Below, piece after piece: positions 28,914 to 37,158 of a DNA stretch of 64,000 bases (its first letter is position 1; every line of letters starts with the position of its first letter). The notes under the pieces are model-generated. The model worked only from the letters and a program-made list of their open reading frames with translations. It had not been told where the DNA came from and made no database searches. The position numbers and the translations under genes were made by a program. Where the stretch lies: the NCBI RefSeq assembly GCF_012516315.1, contig NZ_CP051185.1, positions 2,655,403 to 2,719,402 of the forward strand. Reading direction: 5' to 3'. The stretch is from Limnospira fusiformis SAG 85.79 (lineage in GTDB: Bacteria > Cyanobacteriota > Cyanobacteriia > Cyanobacteriales > Microcoleaceae).

Positions 28914-29903
28914 ATGCAGATGGCTTCTAGTATGTTTTTTCCTCCTTCATGTCACCCTACCCAGGTTTCCATAATTGGGGCAGGTAAAGTAGGTGGTACT
29001 CTAGCCCAGCGCATAGCAGAGAGTAATGTCGCCCATGTCGTATTACTTGATGTGGTGGAGGGTTTACCCCAAGGGGTCGCCCTGGACTTGATGCAAGCTG
29101 GATCAGTGGAAGGTCACGATCGCAAAATTCTCGGAACTAATGATTATGCAGATACTGCCGGATCAGATATTGTCGTAATTACAGCCGGTCGCCCTAGGAC
29201 TCCGGGCATGAATCGTAATGATTTAATCGAAACTAATGCCCCTATTGTCGCTCGTGCTGTTACTAATGTGATCGCCAGTTCCCCTAATGCAGTCATTATC
29301 ATAGTTACCAATCCTTTGGATGTAATGACTTATATAGCTTGGCAGGTCAGCCAAATCGAACCTTTTAGGATTATGGGAATGGCAGGAGTGTTAGACTCAG
29401 CCCGCTTCCAAGCGTTTATCGCCACAGAATTAAACGTTTCCGTTGTCGATGTTAATGCAACCGTTATGGGAAGTCATGGCGATTTAATGGTTCCCCTTCC
29501 CCGTTATTCTACAGTTAATGGCATTCCCATTACAGAGTTAATGGATGCTGAAACCATTAATCGTCTCATTGCTCGCACTCGTAATGGGGGGGCGGAAATA
29601 GTCGGACTTCTGAAAACTGGCGGCGCTTATTATGCTCCCGCTTCCTCCGTGCGGACTATGGTAGAATCTATTTTACTCAACCGTCGTCGTCTATTGCCAA
29701 CTTCTGCCTATCTCAAGGGAGAATATGGCATGAAGGATATTTTCCTAGGGGTTCCCTGTTGGTTGGGATGTCGAGGCGTAGAGGGCGTTCTGGAATTAAA
29801 CCTCACAGACAATGAACGCGAAGCACTCAACAGTTGCGCTCAATCGGTTCGCGAAGGTATTGAAAAAGCCGATGCGGTTTTAGCGGCCACTGCTGCTGTT
29901 TAG
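28914..29903 (+). CDS. mdh: Malate dehydrogenase (LDH-like type)
   Basis: 329 residues. Rossmann fold with VSIIGAGKVGGTLAQR (NAD-binding Gly-rich loop), TAGRPRTPGMNRNDL (substrate loop with Arg), TNPLDVMTY and the catalytic His in VMGSHGDLMVPL. It oxidises malate to oxaloacetate with NAD. Start at 28914 (MQMASSM); the second or third Met may be the true start, as the first 15 residues are outside the family core. Functionally linked to fumC in this window. Confidence 0.93.
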   Translation: MQMASSMFFPPSCHPTQVSIIGAGKVGGTLAQRIAESNVAHVVLLDVVEGLPQGVALDLMQAGSVEGHDRKILGTNDYADTAGSDIVVITAGRPRTPGMNRNDLIETNAPIVARAVTNVIASSPNAVIIIVTNPLDVMTYIAWQVSQIEPFRIMGMAGVLDSARFQAFIATELNVSVVDVNATVMGSHGDLMVPLPRYSTVNGIPITELMDAETINRLIARTRNGGAEIVGLLKTGGAYYAPASSVRTMVESILLNRRRLLPTSAYLKGEYGMKDIFLGVPCWLGCRGVEGVLELNLTDNEREALNSCAQSVREGIEKADAVLAATAAV

Positions 29904-29909
29904 CCGCCG

Positions 29910-29946
29910 GGGGCGGGTCTTAGTAGTGCCATGACGTACCCGCCCC
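29910..29946. terminator. GC-rich hairpin after mdh
   Basis: A nine-base perfect stem (GGGGCGGGT at 29910-29918 with ACCCGCCCC at 29938-29946), seven bases after the mdh stop. No T-run follows; cyanobacterial terminators often lack one. Confidence 0.55.
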
Positions 29947-30004
29947 GACAAAACCCCTCCCCTTCCTTAACTCTTGCGGACCACAGACAGTTTCACCAAA
30001 GCCC

Positions 30005-30033
30005 TTGACAGTCTGGGATTTATCATCTATCAT
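30005..30033 (+). promoter_or_regulatory. Promoter of ssrA
   Basis: TTGACA (30005-30010), a 17-base spacer and TATCAT (30028-30033): a near-consensus sigma-70 promoter. The expected transcription start is about 30040, a few bases before the mature tmRNA 5' end at 30047. Confidence 0.75.
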
Positions 30034-30046
30034 TATTTGTATACAC

Positions 30047-30438
30047 GGGGCATTACTGGTTTCGACAGGACGATCAAACCGACCTTGTGATTCAGGCCGA
30101 GAGTGAGCCTCCTCTCGAAAATCAAAGGTTCAAAAAAAATGTAAGTGCGAACAACGTCGTACCTTTCGCTCGCGTTAAAGCCGCTGTTGCTTAATAACGA
30201 ATACCTCCTATAGGTTCGAGCACTCACGGTTTGACTCCGTTAAGGACTGTGGGTTAAACCCCAACGGATGCTTCGGTTAAGCGTTCTCTGGTAGCTTAAC
30301 TGAAAAAGACTCTACTAGAGAATCCTACCGTCAGGGATAAGTGACGGTTCCCGCCCTAAGGATTAGAGGGGCTATGTCTGTGAACGAGCAGGGCGTAAAT
30401 AGTCGTTTTGGACATGGGTTCGATTCCCATATGCTCCA
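30047..30438 (+). ncRNA. ssrA: tmRNA (10Sa RNA), one-piece
   Basis: The 5' GGGGCAT pairs with the 3' ATGCTCC to close the acceptor stem; the discriminator A is at 30438 and CCA is not encoded. The T-arm reads GGGTTCGATTCCC. The tag frame runs 30147-30194 with the resume codon GCG and gives ANNVVPFARVKAAVA, close to the cyanobacterial ANN-I/V-VPFARK type. With SmpB it rescues stalled ribosomes and tags proteins for proteolysis. Its 3' end is the attachment site of the integrative element to its right; the element's copy restores the gene, so ssrA stays intact. Confidence 0.96.
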
Positions 30439-30449
30439 TTTTCAGTAAA
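30417..30449 (+). repeat. attL core (in ssrA)
   Basis: 33-bp core covering the T-arm and acceptor end of ssrA plus 11 bases beyond. Identical to 48414-48446 in the same orientation and to 46702-46734 in inverted orientation. Confidence 0.9.
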
Positions 30450-31138
30450 CCCTAGTCTAGTAGCTATCGCGCGACATTACTCGATACGATAGCTACACCC
30501 AATTACTCAAATATTACTCACAATCCATTCCTAGCACAGGATAATAATTCTGTCAACAGGATGATTACTCAGTCAACAAGCACAACTTAGTCAATCTGTC
30601 AAATATCCATACCTCCCCCCAACCAGACACCGATAGGTTAACTCCCTTGTGATACCCGTCAATGGCAAGCCTATCGGTTCGTACCTCACCATTGACTGCT
30701 ATCACGTCGGTCGTTTCCCCAAAGAGTGTTTGTTCCGGTTGGGGGGAGGATATGTTTCAAAATCAACCACGACAACAGCAGAAGATAATTCCCCAAGCTA
30801 TCAATGTACAAAGATATCAGACCGCCTTTCCGTGGACTAGACCTATAGGTAAACCTATGTGCGATCGCAAAATCTAAATCATCTCCTACCGGATCCAACC
30901 CGATACCCCTAAACAACTTTTCAACTGGTGACAATTACCGAGATGGGAATCGATACCCACATAATCCTTAGCAAGTCTCTAGTCTTTGGTGGTAATCACC
31001 CCGTGCGGAAACCGATACCAACATAATCAGTTCACCCCCAAAATCTTAGCCGTAGGTTGTAGGTAAAGCTATCTGTTGGGGGTAACTTAGTTCTGGGTAA
31101 TATCTGGACATGATAGGGTAGGCATTCATATAAATCAT

Positions 31139-31220
31139 TTACACTCCTGTACTGCAGGAGTGTAACGGGGTAGGCTCAATGATTTTTTAACATTCTACAC
31201 TCCTGTAATACAGGAGTGTA
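31139..31220. repeat. Two tandem long-stem palindromes, left arm
   Basis: TTACACTCCTG-TACTG-CAGGAGTGTAA (31139-31165) and TACACTCCTGT-AAT-ACAGGAGTGTA (31196-31220), both with perfect 11-bp stems and nearly the same arm sequence. They occupy the same place as the unrelated palindrome pair in the right arm (45941-45970). Confidence 0.8.
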
Positions 31221-31238
31221 TTCAAAAAATACATAGAC

Positions 31239-31267
31239 ACCCCCTACAGTCAGAAACCATAGGGGGT
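31239..31267 (-). terminator. Shared hairpin ending the leftward operon
   Basis: ACCCCCTA (31239-31246) and TAGGGGGT (31260-31267) with a 13-base loop, just beyond the stop of the last leftward gene. The same hairpin with the same loop follows the last rightward gene at 45896-45924, so both operons end in the same structure. Confidence 0.6.
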
Positions 31268-31303
31268 CATTAAGTTATTGGGGTAGCTGTTAGGCGTTAG
31301 GGC

Positions 31304-31633
31304 TTACGCCAACTTGGGGTTGCACCGATAAAACATAGCTATAGCAGCCTGTTGAATCTTCTCATTGGTAGTCTGGTCAGATTTTCCGATATAGATATGG
31401 TGGTTGATTTTACCGTCCCAACCTTTCAGATTCCAGTATGCAAAGCCATTGATTGACGTTTTTTTGCAAGCTGTAAACCTTTTGCCGTTTAACTCAACCG
31501 AAAATGACTTGTTTTTTCTCAGGTAGTTAAACCACTCAGGCGTATCTAGTTCTACACAAGTTCCACCATAACCCAGCAGAAAATTGCTGAAATTTCCAGT
31601 ATGTAGGCTGATTACTGGCAATAACTTAGGCAT
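31304..31633 (-). CDS. Small protein of unknown function, last gene of leftward operon
   Basis: About 109 residues from ATG 31633 (MPKLLPVISLHTGNF); the frame is open farther upstream but there overlaps the preceding gene, whose stop (AATGCCTAA) contains this ATG, suggesting translational coupling. Middle part: VELDTPEWFNYLRKNKSFSV and WNLKGWDGKINHHIYIGKS. The YIGKS segment recalls a small module found in various cyanobacterial mobile-element proteins, but I cannot name a family. Confidence 0.55.
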   Translation of the reverse strand: MPKLLPVISLHTGNFSNFLLGYGGTCVELDTPEWFNYLRKNKSFSVELNGKRFTACKKTSINGFAYWNLKGWDGKINHHIYIGKSDQTTNEKIQQAAIAMFYRCNPKLA

Positions 31634-31898
31634 TGAAGTCACCCCCCATAAAGATATCGCTACTGTAACCATTGCCACTAAAGTCGGGCATAAATGATGC
31701 TGGCTGAATAACTGTCTCTTGAGACGATACCCACTTTTCTTGTACCGCCATAAAATCAACAGCGGCGTTATGGGCGATTTCGGCTAATTTCACCCTGGTA
31801 TCTTGGTTAGCGTAGGGGATATCTCGTGACATCATTTGGGCGTAAATATCACGTGCTAATTCCGCGACAACCATCAACCTTGCTTGTTCTTCGTTCAT
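31626..31898 (-). CDS. Hypothetical 90-residue protein
   Basis: Mostly alpha-helical N-terminal half (EEQARLMVVAELARDIYAQM), flexible Gly/Ser/Asp-rich C-terminus. Unknown function. Its stop overlaps the start of the next gene by a few bases. Conservation cannot be judged from one sequence. Confidence 0.5.
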   Translation of the reverse strand: MNEEQARLMVVAELARDIYAQMMSRDIPYANQDTRVKLAEIAHNAAVDFMAVQEKWVSSQETVIQPASFMPDFSGNGYSSDIFMGGDFNA

Positions 31899-31960
31899 GA
31901 TATGGTTTTATCCTCTTAGTGTGTTGTTTGCCGTAGTTTACCGTCATTGCGGACGAATAT

Positions 31961-32170
31961 TTATTGAACTTTATCCATTAAGTGTTTCGTGTAATTCAGC
32001 TCCTTAATCAGCAATTGCTTTTTAAGTTCAGTAATGGTTAATTCTGTTTCACAGTCGTCTAGTATTGACTTTAATGTTGCCAAACCCTCTTCTTTGTTGC
32101 TGTTGTAAACTAGACTATCTACCATAGTCTTAAACTTTACAAACATTTGATTATTGATATCTGTCATCAT
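31961..32170 (-). CDS. Hypothetical 69-residue helical protein
   Basis: Leu/Lys/Glu-rich with a probable coiled coil across about residues 25-65 (LATLKSILDDCETELTITEL). ATG at 32170; upstream TAGGAGAACAAAA supplies a Shine-Dalgarno. Between the ATPase gene and the small 3' genes of the operon. Unknown role. Confidence 0.5.
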   Translation of the reverse strand: MMTDINNQMFVKFKTMVDSLVYNSNKEEGLATLKSILDDCETELTITELKKQLLIKELNYTKHLMDKVQ

Positions 32171-32204
32171 TTTTGTTCTCCTAGGTCAATGAACTAATTG
32201 GAAG

Positions 32205-33404
32205 TTAAATGATTTGCTTCCACAGGTTTTTACCGTTAACATTCATCATGTTATAACCTCTGTTTTTCATTAAATTGGTTAATTCATTTACAGTAACCCG
32301 TGAATCTAAATAACCATCATTTTTAGCGGTTTCTATGGCTATTTTTAGCATTTTAGGGTCAATATCTGTCACCGCTTCAATTAACTCAGGACAACCTGCC
32401 TTTATCGCTTGCTCATTTTGTTTAGTTTTATTCTCAATACTTTGAGTGATAAAGCTATCTAAAAATTGTTCTGTACCGCTAGATACTGTAAATATTTTAT
32501 CTTCTGCTAACTCCCAGTAATGGTTAAATACTTTGATTGAATTATCCATTGATGATTTATATATCATTGAATGTGTAGCGATTACATCAATGGATAATCT
32601 GTAGTTAGCTATATCTTGTTTCCTTTTTTGTAGTCCTCTTTTGGTTTGAGCATAATTAGTGCAATTATTCATATCTCTCCAAAACATTTCTAAGCGAGAT
32701 GATATCTTACCAAGATTTATATCCTCAATATCCGAAAGTTCTGACAATTCAAATTGATTACCTGCATATTCTTCACTTGTCATTGATTGTCTATTTTTAA
32801 ACCACATAGGAAACATACGGCGTTTTAATTCATTAAGTTCCCAAAACGTCCATAAAGGATGTATTGAATTAATTACTTTTAAAGCGAAAGCATTAAAAAT
32901 CATGTTTTGACCGGGTGTTTGACTACTAATTGTTATTCGGCTATTTTTCCTGTTGAAGACTTTAAACAGTGAAAGCATATTTTCATTTTCAATTAATAAA
33001 TTGGGGGTGATATCTTCCCAGACCAATAAAAAATTACGTTCAAACTCACTCCGTAATGGGTCGTAATATCTTTCTTGTTGTATCTTGTTTCTCAGTGATG
33101 CAAATGTACTGTTAGCTAACACTGTGTCGGCGTTATATAGTGAAGCCGCAATAGTAGCTATCTGGCTTTTACCCGTTCCACTAGACCCCCAAAGAAACAG
33201 GCACCCAGCGGTTGACATTAGCGTGACAGGTGAGCAAATAAAGCTAGTAATAATTGGGAATTGAACATCCGGATAGGGTAGGATAGCACAAGCTCTACAT
33301 ATTGACTCTATTTGTTCACCCAATGCACCATCAACGATTATTTCCTCTAATTCATCTGCCAATGAGTCGCGTATTAGCCTATAATCTAAATAGTCCTCAG
33401 ACAT
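32205..33404 (-). CDS. AAA+/P-loop ATPase, possible replication helicase
   Basis: 399 residues. Walker A GSSGTGKS at 73-80, Walker B-like LLVWED at 126-131, and a sensor-like NSRITISS near 154-161. The arrangement fits an AAA+ or superfamily-3-like ATPase as used by small phages and plasmids to load or act as the replicative helicase. The C-terminal about 70 residues (NDGYLDSRVTVNELTNLMKNRG) look like a winged-helix end. A DNA-packaging ATPase is the main alternative. The position amid nuclease and unknown early-type genes favours replication. No primase or polymerase is visible in the element. Confidence 0.6.
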   Translation of the reverse strand: MSEDYLDYRLIRDSLADELEEIIVDGALGEQIESICRACAILPYPDVQFPIITSFICSPVTLMSTAGCLFLWGSSGTGKSQIATIAASLYNADTVLANSTFASLRNKIQQERYYDPLRSEFERNFLLVWEDITPNLLIENENMLSLFKVFNRKNSRITISSQTPGQNMIFNAFALKVINSIHPLWTFWELNELKRRMFPMWFKNRQSMTSEEYAGNQFELSELSDIEDINLGKISSRLEMFWRDMNNCTNYAQTKRGLQKRKQDIANYRLSIDVIATHSMIYKSSMDNSIKVFNHYWELAEDKIFTVSSGTEQFLDSFITQSIENKTKQNEQAIKAGCPELIEAVTDIDPKMLKIAIETAKNDGYLDSRVTVNELTNLMKNRGYNMMNVNGKNLWKQII

Positions 33405-33448
33405 GGTAGTGACCTCTTAATATGTTGGCTTGCTGTATGGTAGTCATC

Positions 33449-33466
33449 CCCCCCAATATTGGGGGG
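33449..33466. promoter_or_regulatory. Perfect 18-bp palindrome before the ATPase gene
   Basis: CCCCCCAATATTGGGGGG, about 45 bp upstream of the ATPase start, in the 76-bp gap after the preceding gene. On the + strand it is followed by AATTTTTG. It could be an operator, an intergenic attenuator or a terminator for antisense transcription. Confidence 0.4.
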
Positions 33467-33480
33467 AATTTTTGTGGTAA

Positions 33481-34218
33481 TTAGCTGAGTTTCATTAACT
33501 CAAGTAACGCGATTAGGGTATCAGCGTCCAATTTTTTAACCTTGCTGTATAGGCTATCAAAATCAGGCTCACAATCAAGAATTTTTGCTGTAGACTCAAC
33601 CCGTTCTTCCCAGGTTTTATATTTAGCCTTACCGCCAAAGCTACCATTTTTTTTACTAGTTTTTGATTCAACAAAATCAATAGCTTCTTGTACAGTGTAC
33701 CCGGCAACAGTGGACTCAAAGGTATCTAATCCTGTGCTGTATTCGAGGATAAATCGTGCTAAATCATGCTTATTCTTGGCTGATTCAAAATCATTTGAAT
33801 CAGTGGTATTATCTAATTCAAGGAGTCGCTCGGCTACCCGTGTGGCTGATTGTCCTAGATTTACAGTTCCGGTAAACATCATTTTACCGTTTGTCAGCAT
33901 AGCGTCACTTTCGACTAAATGCAGTAACGCTAATTCAACCGAAGTAGGCTTGTATTCCCGTTTTTTCCCTTGATATTCACTAGAGTACTCAGCAATACAA
34001 AAGCGTACTGCGATTAATTGCTCTTCAAATTTCCACGACCTATCATTGAAGTTCTGGAAATCACCACTTAATCCATAGCCAATAAGCCACAGGTGAGGCG
34101 ATTGTACAACAAACATAGCGCTAGTGATTTCCAAATATATTCCAGATTCTCCCGGTTTAACCGCGCTACAGAATGCGAATTTATCGTCATCTTTTTTACC
34201 GTAATATCCAATACTCAT
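33481..34218 (-). CDS. Hypothetical 245-residue protein
   Basis: The N-terminal part (MSIGYYGKKDDDKFAFCSAV) looks like a compact beta-rich domain with repeated aromatic residues; the C-terminal half is charged and helical. No family recognised. It follows its upstream neighbour with a 2-bp gap, so it is cotranscribed with the nuclease-like gene. A single-strand-binding or replication-accessory role is possible by position only. Confidence 0.55.
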   Translation of the reverse strand: MSIGYYGKKDDDKFAFCSAVKPGESGIYLEITSAMFVVQSPHLWLIGYGLSGDFQNFNDRSWKFEEQLIAVRFCIAEYSSEYQGKKREYKPTSVELALLHLVESDAMLTNGKMMFTGTVNLGQSATRVAERLLELDNTTDSNDFESAKNKHDLARFILEYSTGLDTFESTVAGYTVQEAIDFVESKTSKKNGSFGGKAKYKTWEERVESTAKILDCEPDFDSLYSKVKKLDADTLIALLELMKLS

Positions 34219-34220
34219 GA

Positions 34221-34598
34221 TTACTCTTCCTCAGTTAATTGTTGATTGTTGATTGTGTTAGGTGATTCGATTCTGGCTGCAATTTGGCGACAAGCAGCCC
34301 AAAACAGTGGATTGCCAGATAAATAGACTCGAAGTCTTGACTCCTTAACAAGTTTAACTAAGTGAGTTTGCTTGATAAGTCTAATAATTGCAGAGCCTTG
34401 ATAATCACCACGTGGTCTGTAACTACCCATTACCTGATAGGTAATATTCTTTACTTCAGGTGTTTTGTGTTCCTCAATATGTGTCAGAATTTGATAAGCC
34501 ACAATGATTGCAGTTTTATCAAATTCATGCGGATTGTAGTGAGTTTGCACAAGTTCACCATTGAGGCTAAATATGCCTTTATAGTGTAGATTTCTCAC
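34221..34598 (-). CDS. Hypothetical 125-residue protein
   Basis: Basic protein with a likely helical DNA-binding-like centre (AIIVAYQILTHIEEHKTPEV, YQGSAIIRLIKQTHLVKLVK) that could be a winged helix. Start overlaps the stop of the upstream nuclease gene by four bases (ATGA type), so translation is coupled. Function not recognised. Confidence 0.5.
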   Translation of the reverse strand: MRNLHYKGIFSLNGELVQTHYNPHEFDKTAIIVAYQILTHIEEHKTPEVKNITYQVMGSYRPRGDYQGSAIIRLIKQTHLVKLVKESRLRVYLSGNPLFWAACRQIAARIESPNTINNQQLTEEE

Positions 34599-35008
34599 GG
34601 TTGATGTTCTCCTATTAACTTAAATTCTTGTGCTTTCAGATGTCGTTGGAACTCATCGATATTCATTAAATAAATACCTTGCCAGCGATAAGACCTGTTC
34701 CGAGTGACAAACCAAATATCTTCAATCATTCCGGGATTAAGGTAATGAAGCAATTGCATCTTGAGTTTAAAATCAGGTGTTAGCGTTCCCTTTACTTCGA
34801 TGTATTGGTTGAAAACTGGACTATAAAAGTCAGGTTTCCAAGTAATTGGTCGCCAAGGTTTCTTACCATCAACCAAAGTTAATCGGGGGTGTATTGATAG
34901 GTTGTCATCATACTTTTTGAGTAGGTGATAAACCTTGCTCTCTAATGTTGACCCAAAGTAATACCCGTCGTAGTATTGTCCTTTGGCATGATACTTGTTA
35001 ATCATCAT
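34595..35008 (-). CDS. PD-(D/E)XK nuclease, DUF1064-like
   Basis: 137 residues. Layout of a small phage-type nuclease: NKYHAKG near the start, Glu23 in STLESKVYHLL, Asp60 in WKPDFYSP, and the Glu71-x-Lys73 pair in YIEVKG. This is the PD-(D/E)XK core, and the order resembles DUF1064 proteins of phages, thought to act as Holliday-junction or recombination endonucleases. Overlaps its neighbours at both ends, typical of a compact phage operon. Activity is inferred from motifs. Confidence 0.7.
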   Translation of the reverse strand: MMINKYHAKGQYYDGYYFGSTLESKVYHLLKKYDDNLSIHPRLTLVDGKKPWRPITWKPDFYSPVFNQYIEVKGTLTPDFKLKMQLLHYLNPGMIEDIWFVTRNRSYRWQGIYLMNIDEFQRHLKAQEFKLIGEHQP

Positions 35009-35342
35009 TTATCTCCCCAAAATAAGTTTCATTATCTGGCTCTCTATCGCCGCCAGATTCAGCTTGATAAATGTTCCATTCCGCTCGATAATATTCGAGT
35101 GCCTCGTTGAGAATTTCCTCAATTTTATCTGGGTGTAATGGAATTAATTTTTTAATCATTTCTCCCAGACAATAAGCCAGAAATTCTTTATCAAACTTAA
35201 CGGCTGTTAATTGCCATTGAAGTCGTCCTCTTCCTGCATAGTTAGGAACCTTTATAGCAAACGACGTTCCCACATACATCAACGGGTCAAGTTTAATATT
35301 CCTGAGATTTAACCGCACTTCTTTCCAGTGCTTTGATATCAT
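34998..35342 (-). CDS. Hypothetical 114-residue protein
   Basis: Helical protein with an acidic C-terminus (EPDNETYFGEINDD). No recognisable domain. Its 3' end overlaps the nuclease gene by 11 bp. ATG at 35342; the region between it and 35406 holds a hairpin. Confidence 0.5.
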   Translation of the reverse strand: MISKHWKEVRLNLRNIKLDPLMYVGTSFAIKVPNYAGRGRLQWQLTAVKFDKEFLAYCLGEMIKKLIPLHPDKIEEILNEALEYYRAEWNIYQAESGGDREPDNETYFGEINDD

Positions 35343-35370
35343 GGTGATAGTCCTCGATGTTTGGTGTATT

Positions 35371-35400
35371 GGCTACCTTTTCACGGGTAGCCTTTTTTTT
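35371..35400 (+). terminator. Strong hairpin with T-run, opposite to the operon
   Basis: GGCTACC (35371-35377) pairs with GGTAGCC (35386-35392) and is followed by eight T on the + strand. It is a good intrinsic terminator for rightward transcripts, yet all nearby genes are leftward. It may stop antisense transcription; on the minus strand it lies between two genes as a plain hairpin. Confidence 0.5.
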
Positions 35401-35405
35401 GCTAA

Positions 35406-35897
35406 TTAGGCGTTAGTCTGAAGCCAATCTGAAAACGGGTCAGGGTCAGGCAATGATTCGGGCATATCAGGGTCAACATGATTATCGGAGAGATTCAAAA
35501 AGTGACCCTCCAAGGCAGCGATATCGTCAGCAATAGCACCAGAAACTTTACGTGGTATCTTGACACCACCACCAAGTTTAATCAGAGTTAGAATAGCTTT
35601 AATGCTATTCTTTAACGCGATAATCTCAGAGTAGGTTAATTCCAGATTAAAGTCCTTTTCGTCCGTTACAGATGCAAACACCAACTTTTCTTTTAATGTG
35701 TAGATAGGTGATGTTTTGGGATATGGCAGATAAGGAACTACCTGGTCAAGAAATCCGGCAAAGTTGCTGAACCTTTTTAAGATTGCCAGATATTCACTAG
35801 GTGAGAGTCCATGTGTATCCTTGGTTTTTACGCTGTCTTTGTCAAGCTGGTAAATAGCGGTATTTTGGTCTACTAATGTATTTTGGTTTTTACGCAT
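35406..35897 (-). CDS. Hypothetical 163-residue protein, first gene of leftward operon
   Basis: Basic N-terminus, a helical middle (LSPSEYLAILKRFSNFAGFL, YSEIIALKNSIKAILTLIKLG) and an Asp/Pro-rich acidic tail. Unknown. A 17-bp inverted repeat lies directly upstream of the ATG, so it might encode a regulator acting on its own operator (inference). Confidence 0.5.
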   Translation of the reverse strand: MRKNQNTLVDQNTAIYQLDKDSVKTKDTHGLSPSEYLAILKRFSNFAGFLDQVVPYLPYPKTSPIYTLKEKLVFASVTDEKDFNLELTYSEIIALKNSIKAILTLIKLGGGVKIPRKVSGAIADDIAALEGHFLNLSDNHVDPDMPESLPDPDPFSDWLQTNA

Positions 35898-35901
35898 CTG
35901 T

Positions 35902-35972
35902 CAGTGATTTTCAACTCATGGACAAAATCATTTTTCCAAAATACGATTGAGTTATTGAGTTGGAAATCACTG
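35902..35972. promoter_or_regulatory. 17-bp inverted repeat upstream of the leftward operon
   Basis: CAGTGATTTTCAACTCA (35902-35918) and TGAGTTGGAAATCACTG (35956-35972) are reverse complements with one mismatch, separated by 37 bp, immediately before the first gene of the operon. The spacing of the arms suggests a two-site operator or a leader hairpin. Confidence 0.55.
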
Positions 35973-36130
35973 TTTTTGATATTTTTTGTTGTTGATGATG
36001 ATTATTTTTAATCTAATTAATACTTATAAATACATAAGAAACATATAAGCCCAAAAAAATAAAAGAATTATTGACTTTATACCATAATTGTGAAATGTTT
36101 AAATTATCGCCACATACAACTCAAACAAAA

Positions 36131-36156
36131 GACCACTATTTTTTTATATAGTGGTC
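36131..36156 (-). terminator. Intrinsic terminator of the second leftward operon
   Basis: On the minus strand GACCACTAT and ATAGTGGTC form a 9-bp stem with an 8-base loop, followed by TTTTGTTT. It lies 30 bp after the stop at 36187 and separates the two leftward operons. Confidence 0.75.
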
Positions 36157-36186
36157 AATTCTCTTTGTCTACTTTTTGATGCTGAT

Positions 36187-36835
36187 TTATTTTTTCACAC
36201 TCTTATTGCCTTCGCTGCTAACAGGAGCATCAGCGAAAAGTTCACCCTGTACTTGGTTTGGTGCTTCACTTCTCTCAACAGTTAATTCACCCAGGTTAGC
36301 TAGGGCAAGCCCATCGCTGCTAGGAATTCTGAACATACTGTTATAGGTTCTTAATGATGCTGGCTTGATAGTAAAATAGTGAGCAAATACATATAACAAG
36401 CCACTAACAGAAACGATAGGAGGTGCTTTAATACTGATAAATCTCAGTATTTTTTCGCCTACCCGTGTTTGGGTGTATTTACGCCACTAGCCAGGATTAA
36501 CCGGAGCCTCAACAAAGAAGCGGGTGTATTCAGACTTCTTGTATGCTCTTACTCGAGTTCCTCTTAGGATATTACGTCTGTTAGCATTAGGCGTGGAAGT
36601 ATTGCTAACAGGTGGTCTCCAAATGGTTAATTCCCTAACATTGGCTGGCTCATTAGTTACTGAACTTCCACTTAAAATGTGGAGTAAAAGCATAGGCATA
36701 GGTACGCCTATTTTTGAAGTTGCATCCACTGGAACTTCAACTACTAAACTTCTGCCTAGGTGTGGACCCTTTGGCTGTTGCTAAGTTTGCTATCCAATCA
36801 TCTTTGTATTTGTTCCATGCGTCAGCTAAAGGCAT
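36187..36835 (-). pseudogene. Unknown element protein split by a frameshift and an amber codon
   Basis: ATG at 36835 with a Shine-Dalgarno (AAGGAAA) begins MPLADAWNKYKDDWIANLAT. That frame stops at 36737. One extra A in the run at 36770-36772 would explain it: removing one base joins it to GPHLGRSLVVEVPVDATSKI and on to RFFVEAPVNPG, which ends at an amber codon (36487-36489). The same frame then stays open for about 100 codons to 36187. The part after the amber repeats the pattern of the part before it (TRV, K, RF, AP), so this may be a duplicated beta-rich domain. Mutation, recoding or sequencing error all remain possible. Confidence 0.5.
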
Positions 36836-36912
36836 GATATCAGTTTCCTTTTTTCTAAATTGTCTAAATCAGGGTAGGTAAAACGATGATATTAGCGCCT
36901 ACCCGATATCCA

Positions 36913-37158
36913 TTAATCAACAAATAGCTCTGTAGCTATTACATCAATACTGCCGTCAGTAGGGTCTAAAACATCGTCTGTTGGAATTGACAATGAAACA
37001 GTTACGAGACCTGTAGCCATATTTCGGGTATAAGCAGTGACTACGGTTGCACCATCAGGATTATTACTTGCAGTAGATTGCATTCGTTGGGTTGGCTCAA
37101 TAATTTCAAGTAATTGGTTTTCCAGTGTCGCAGCGCCTAGCGTTTTCTTAGTAGCCAT
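36913..37158 (-). CDS. Hypothetical 81-residue protein
   Basis: Starts MATKKTLGAATLENQ; Thr/Ala/Asp-rich, with predicted beta strands in ATVVTAYTRNMATGLVTVSLSI. Such small beta proteins are frequent among virion decoration or core-fibre subunits, but there is no direct evidence here. ATG at 37158 with a GAGATT upstream as weak Shine-Dalgarno. Confidence 0.5.
   Translation of the reverse strand: MATKKTLGAATLENQLLEIIEPTQRMQSTASNNPDGATVVTAYTRNMATGLVTVSLSIPTDDVLDPTDGSIDVIATELFVD

Larger units (their letters stand above)
30417..31313 (+). repeat. Left arm of the long inverted repeat
   Basis: From the att core inward this arm matches the reverse complement of 45843-46734. The outer about 500 bp look almost identical; the inner part carries indels but keeps the same order of motifs, ending in the shared terminator hairpin (31239-31267). 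Direct repeats with the core CGATACC..A.ATAATC occur at 30945-30967 and 31007-31029 and may be recombinase arm sites or replication iterons. Short open frames within it (for example 30649-30840) are carried in both arms and are not convincing genes. Confidence 0.85.

Noticed and set aside
30033-30227. Minus-strand frame across ssrA
   Set aside because: It lies within the tmRNA gene and has no independent support.
30649-30934. Short frames on both strands in the inverted repeat (also at 46253-46502)
   Set aside because: Present in several frames of the same DNA and mirrored in the other arm; no start signals, and composition is not coding-like.
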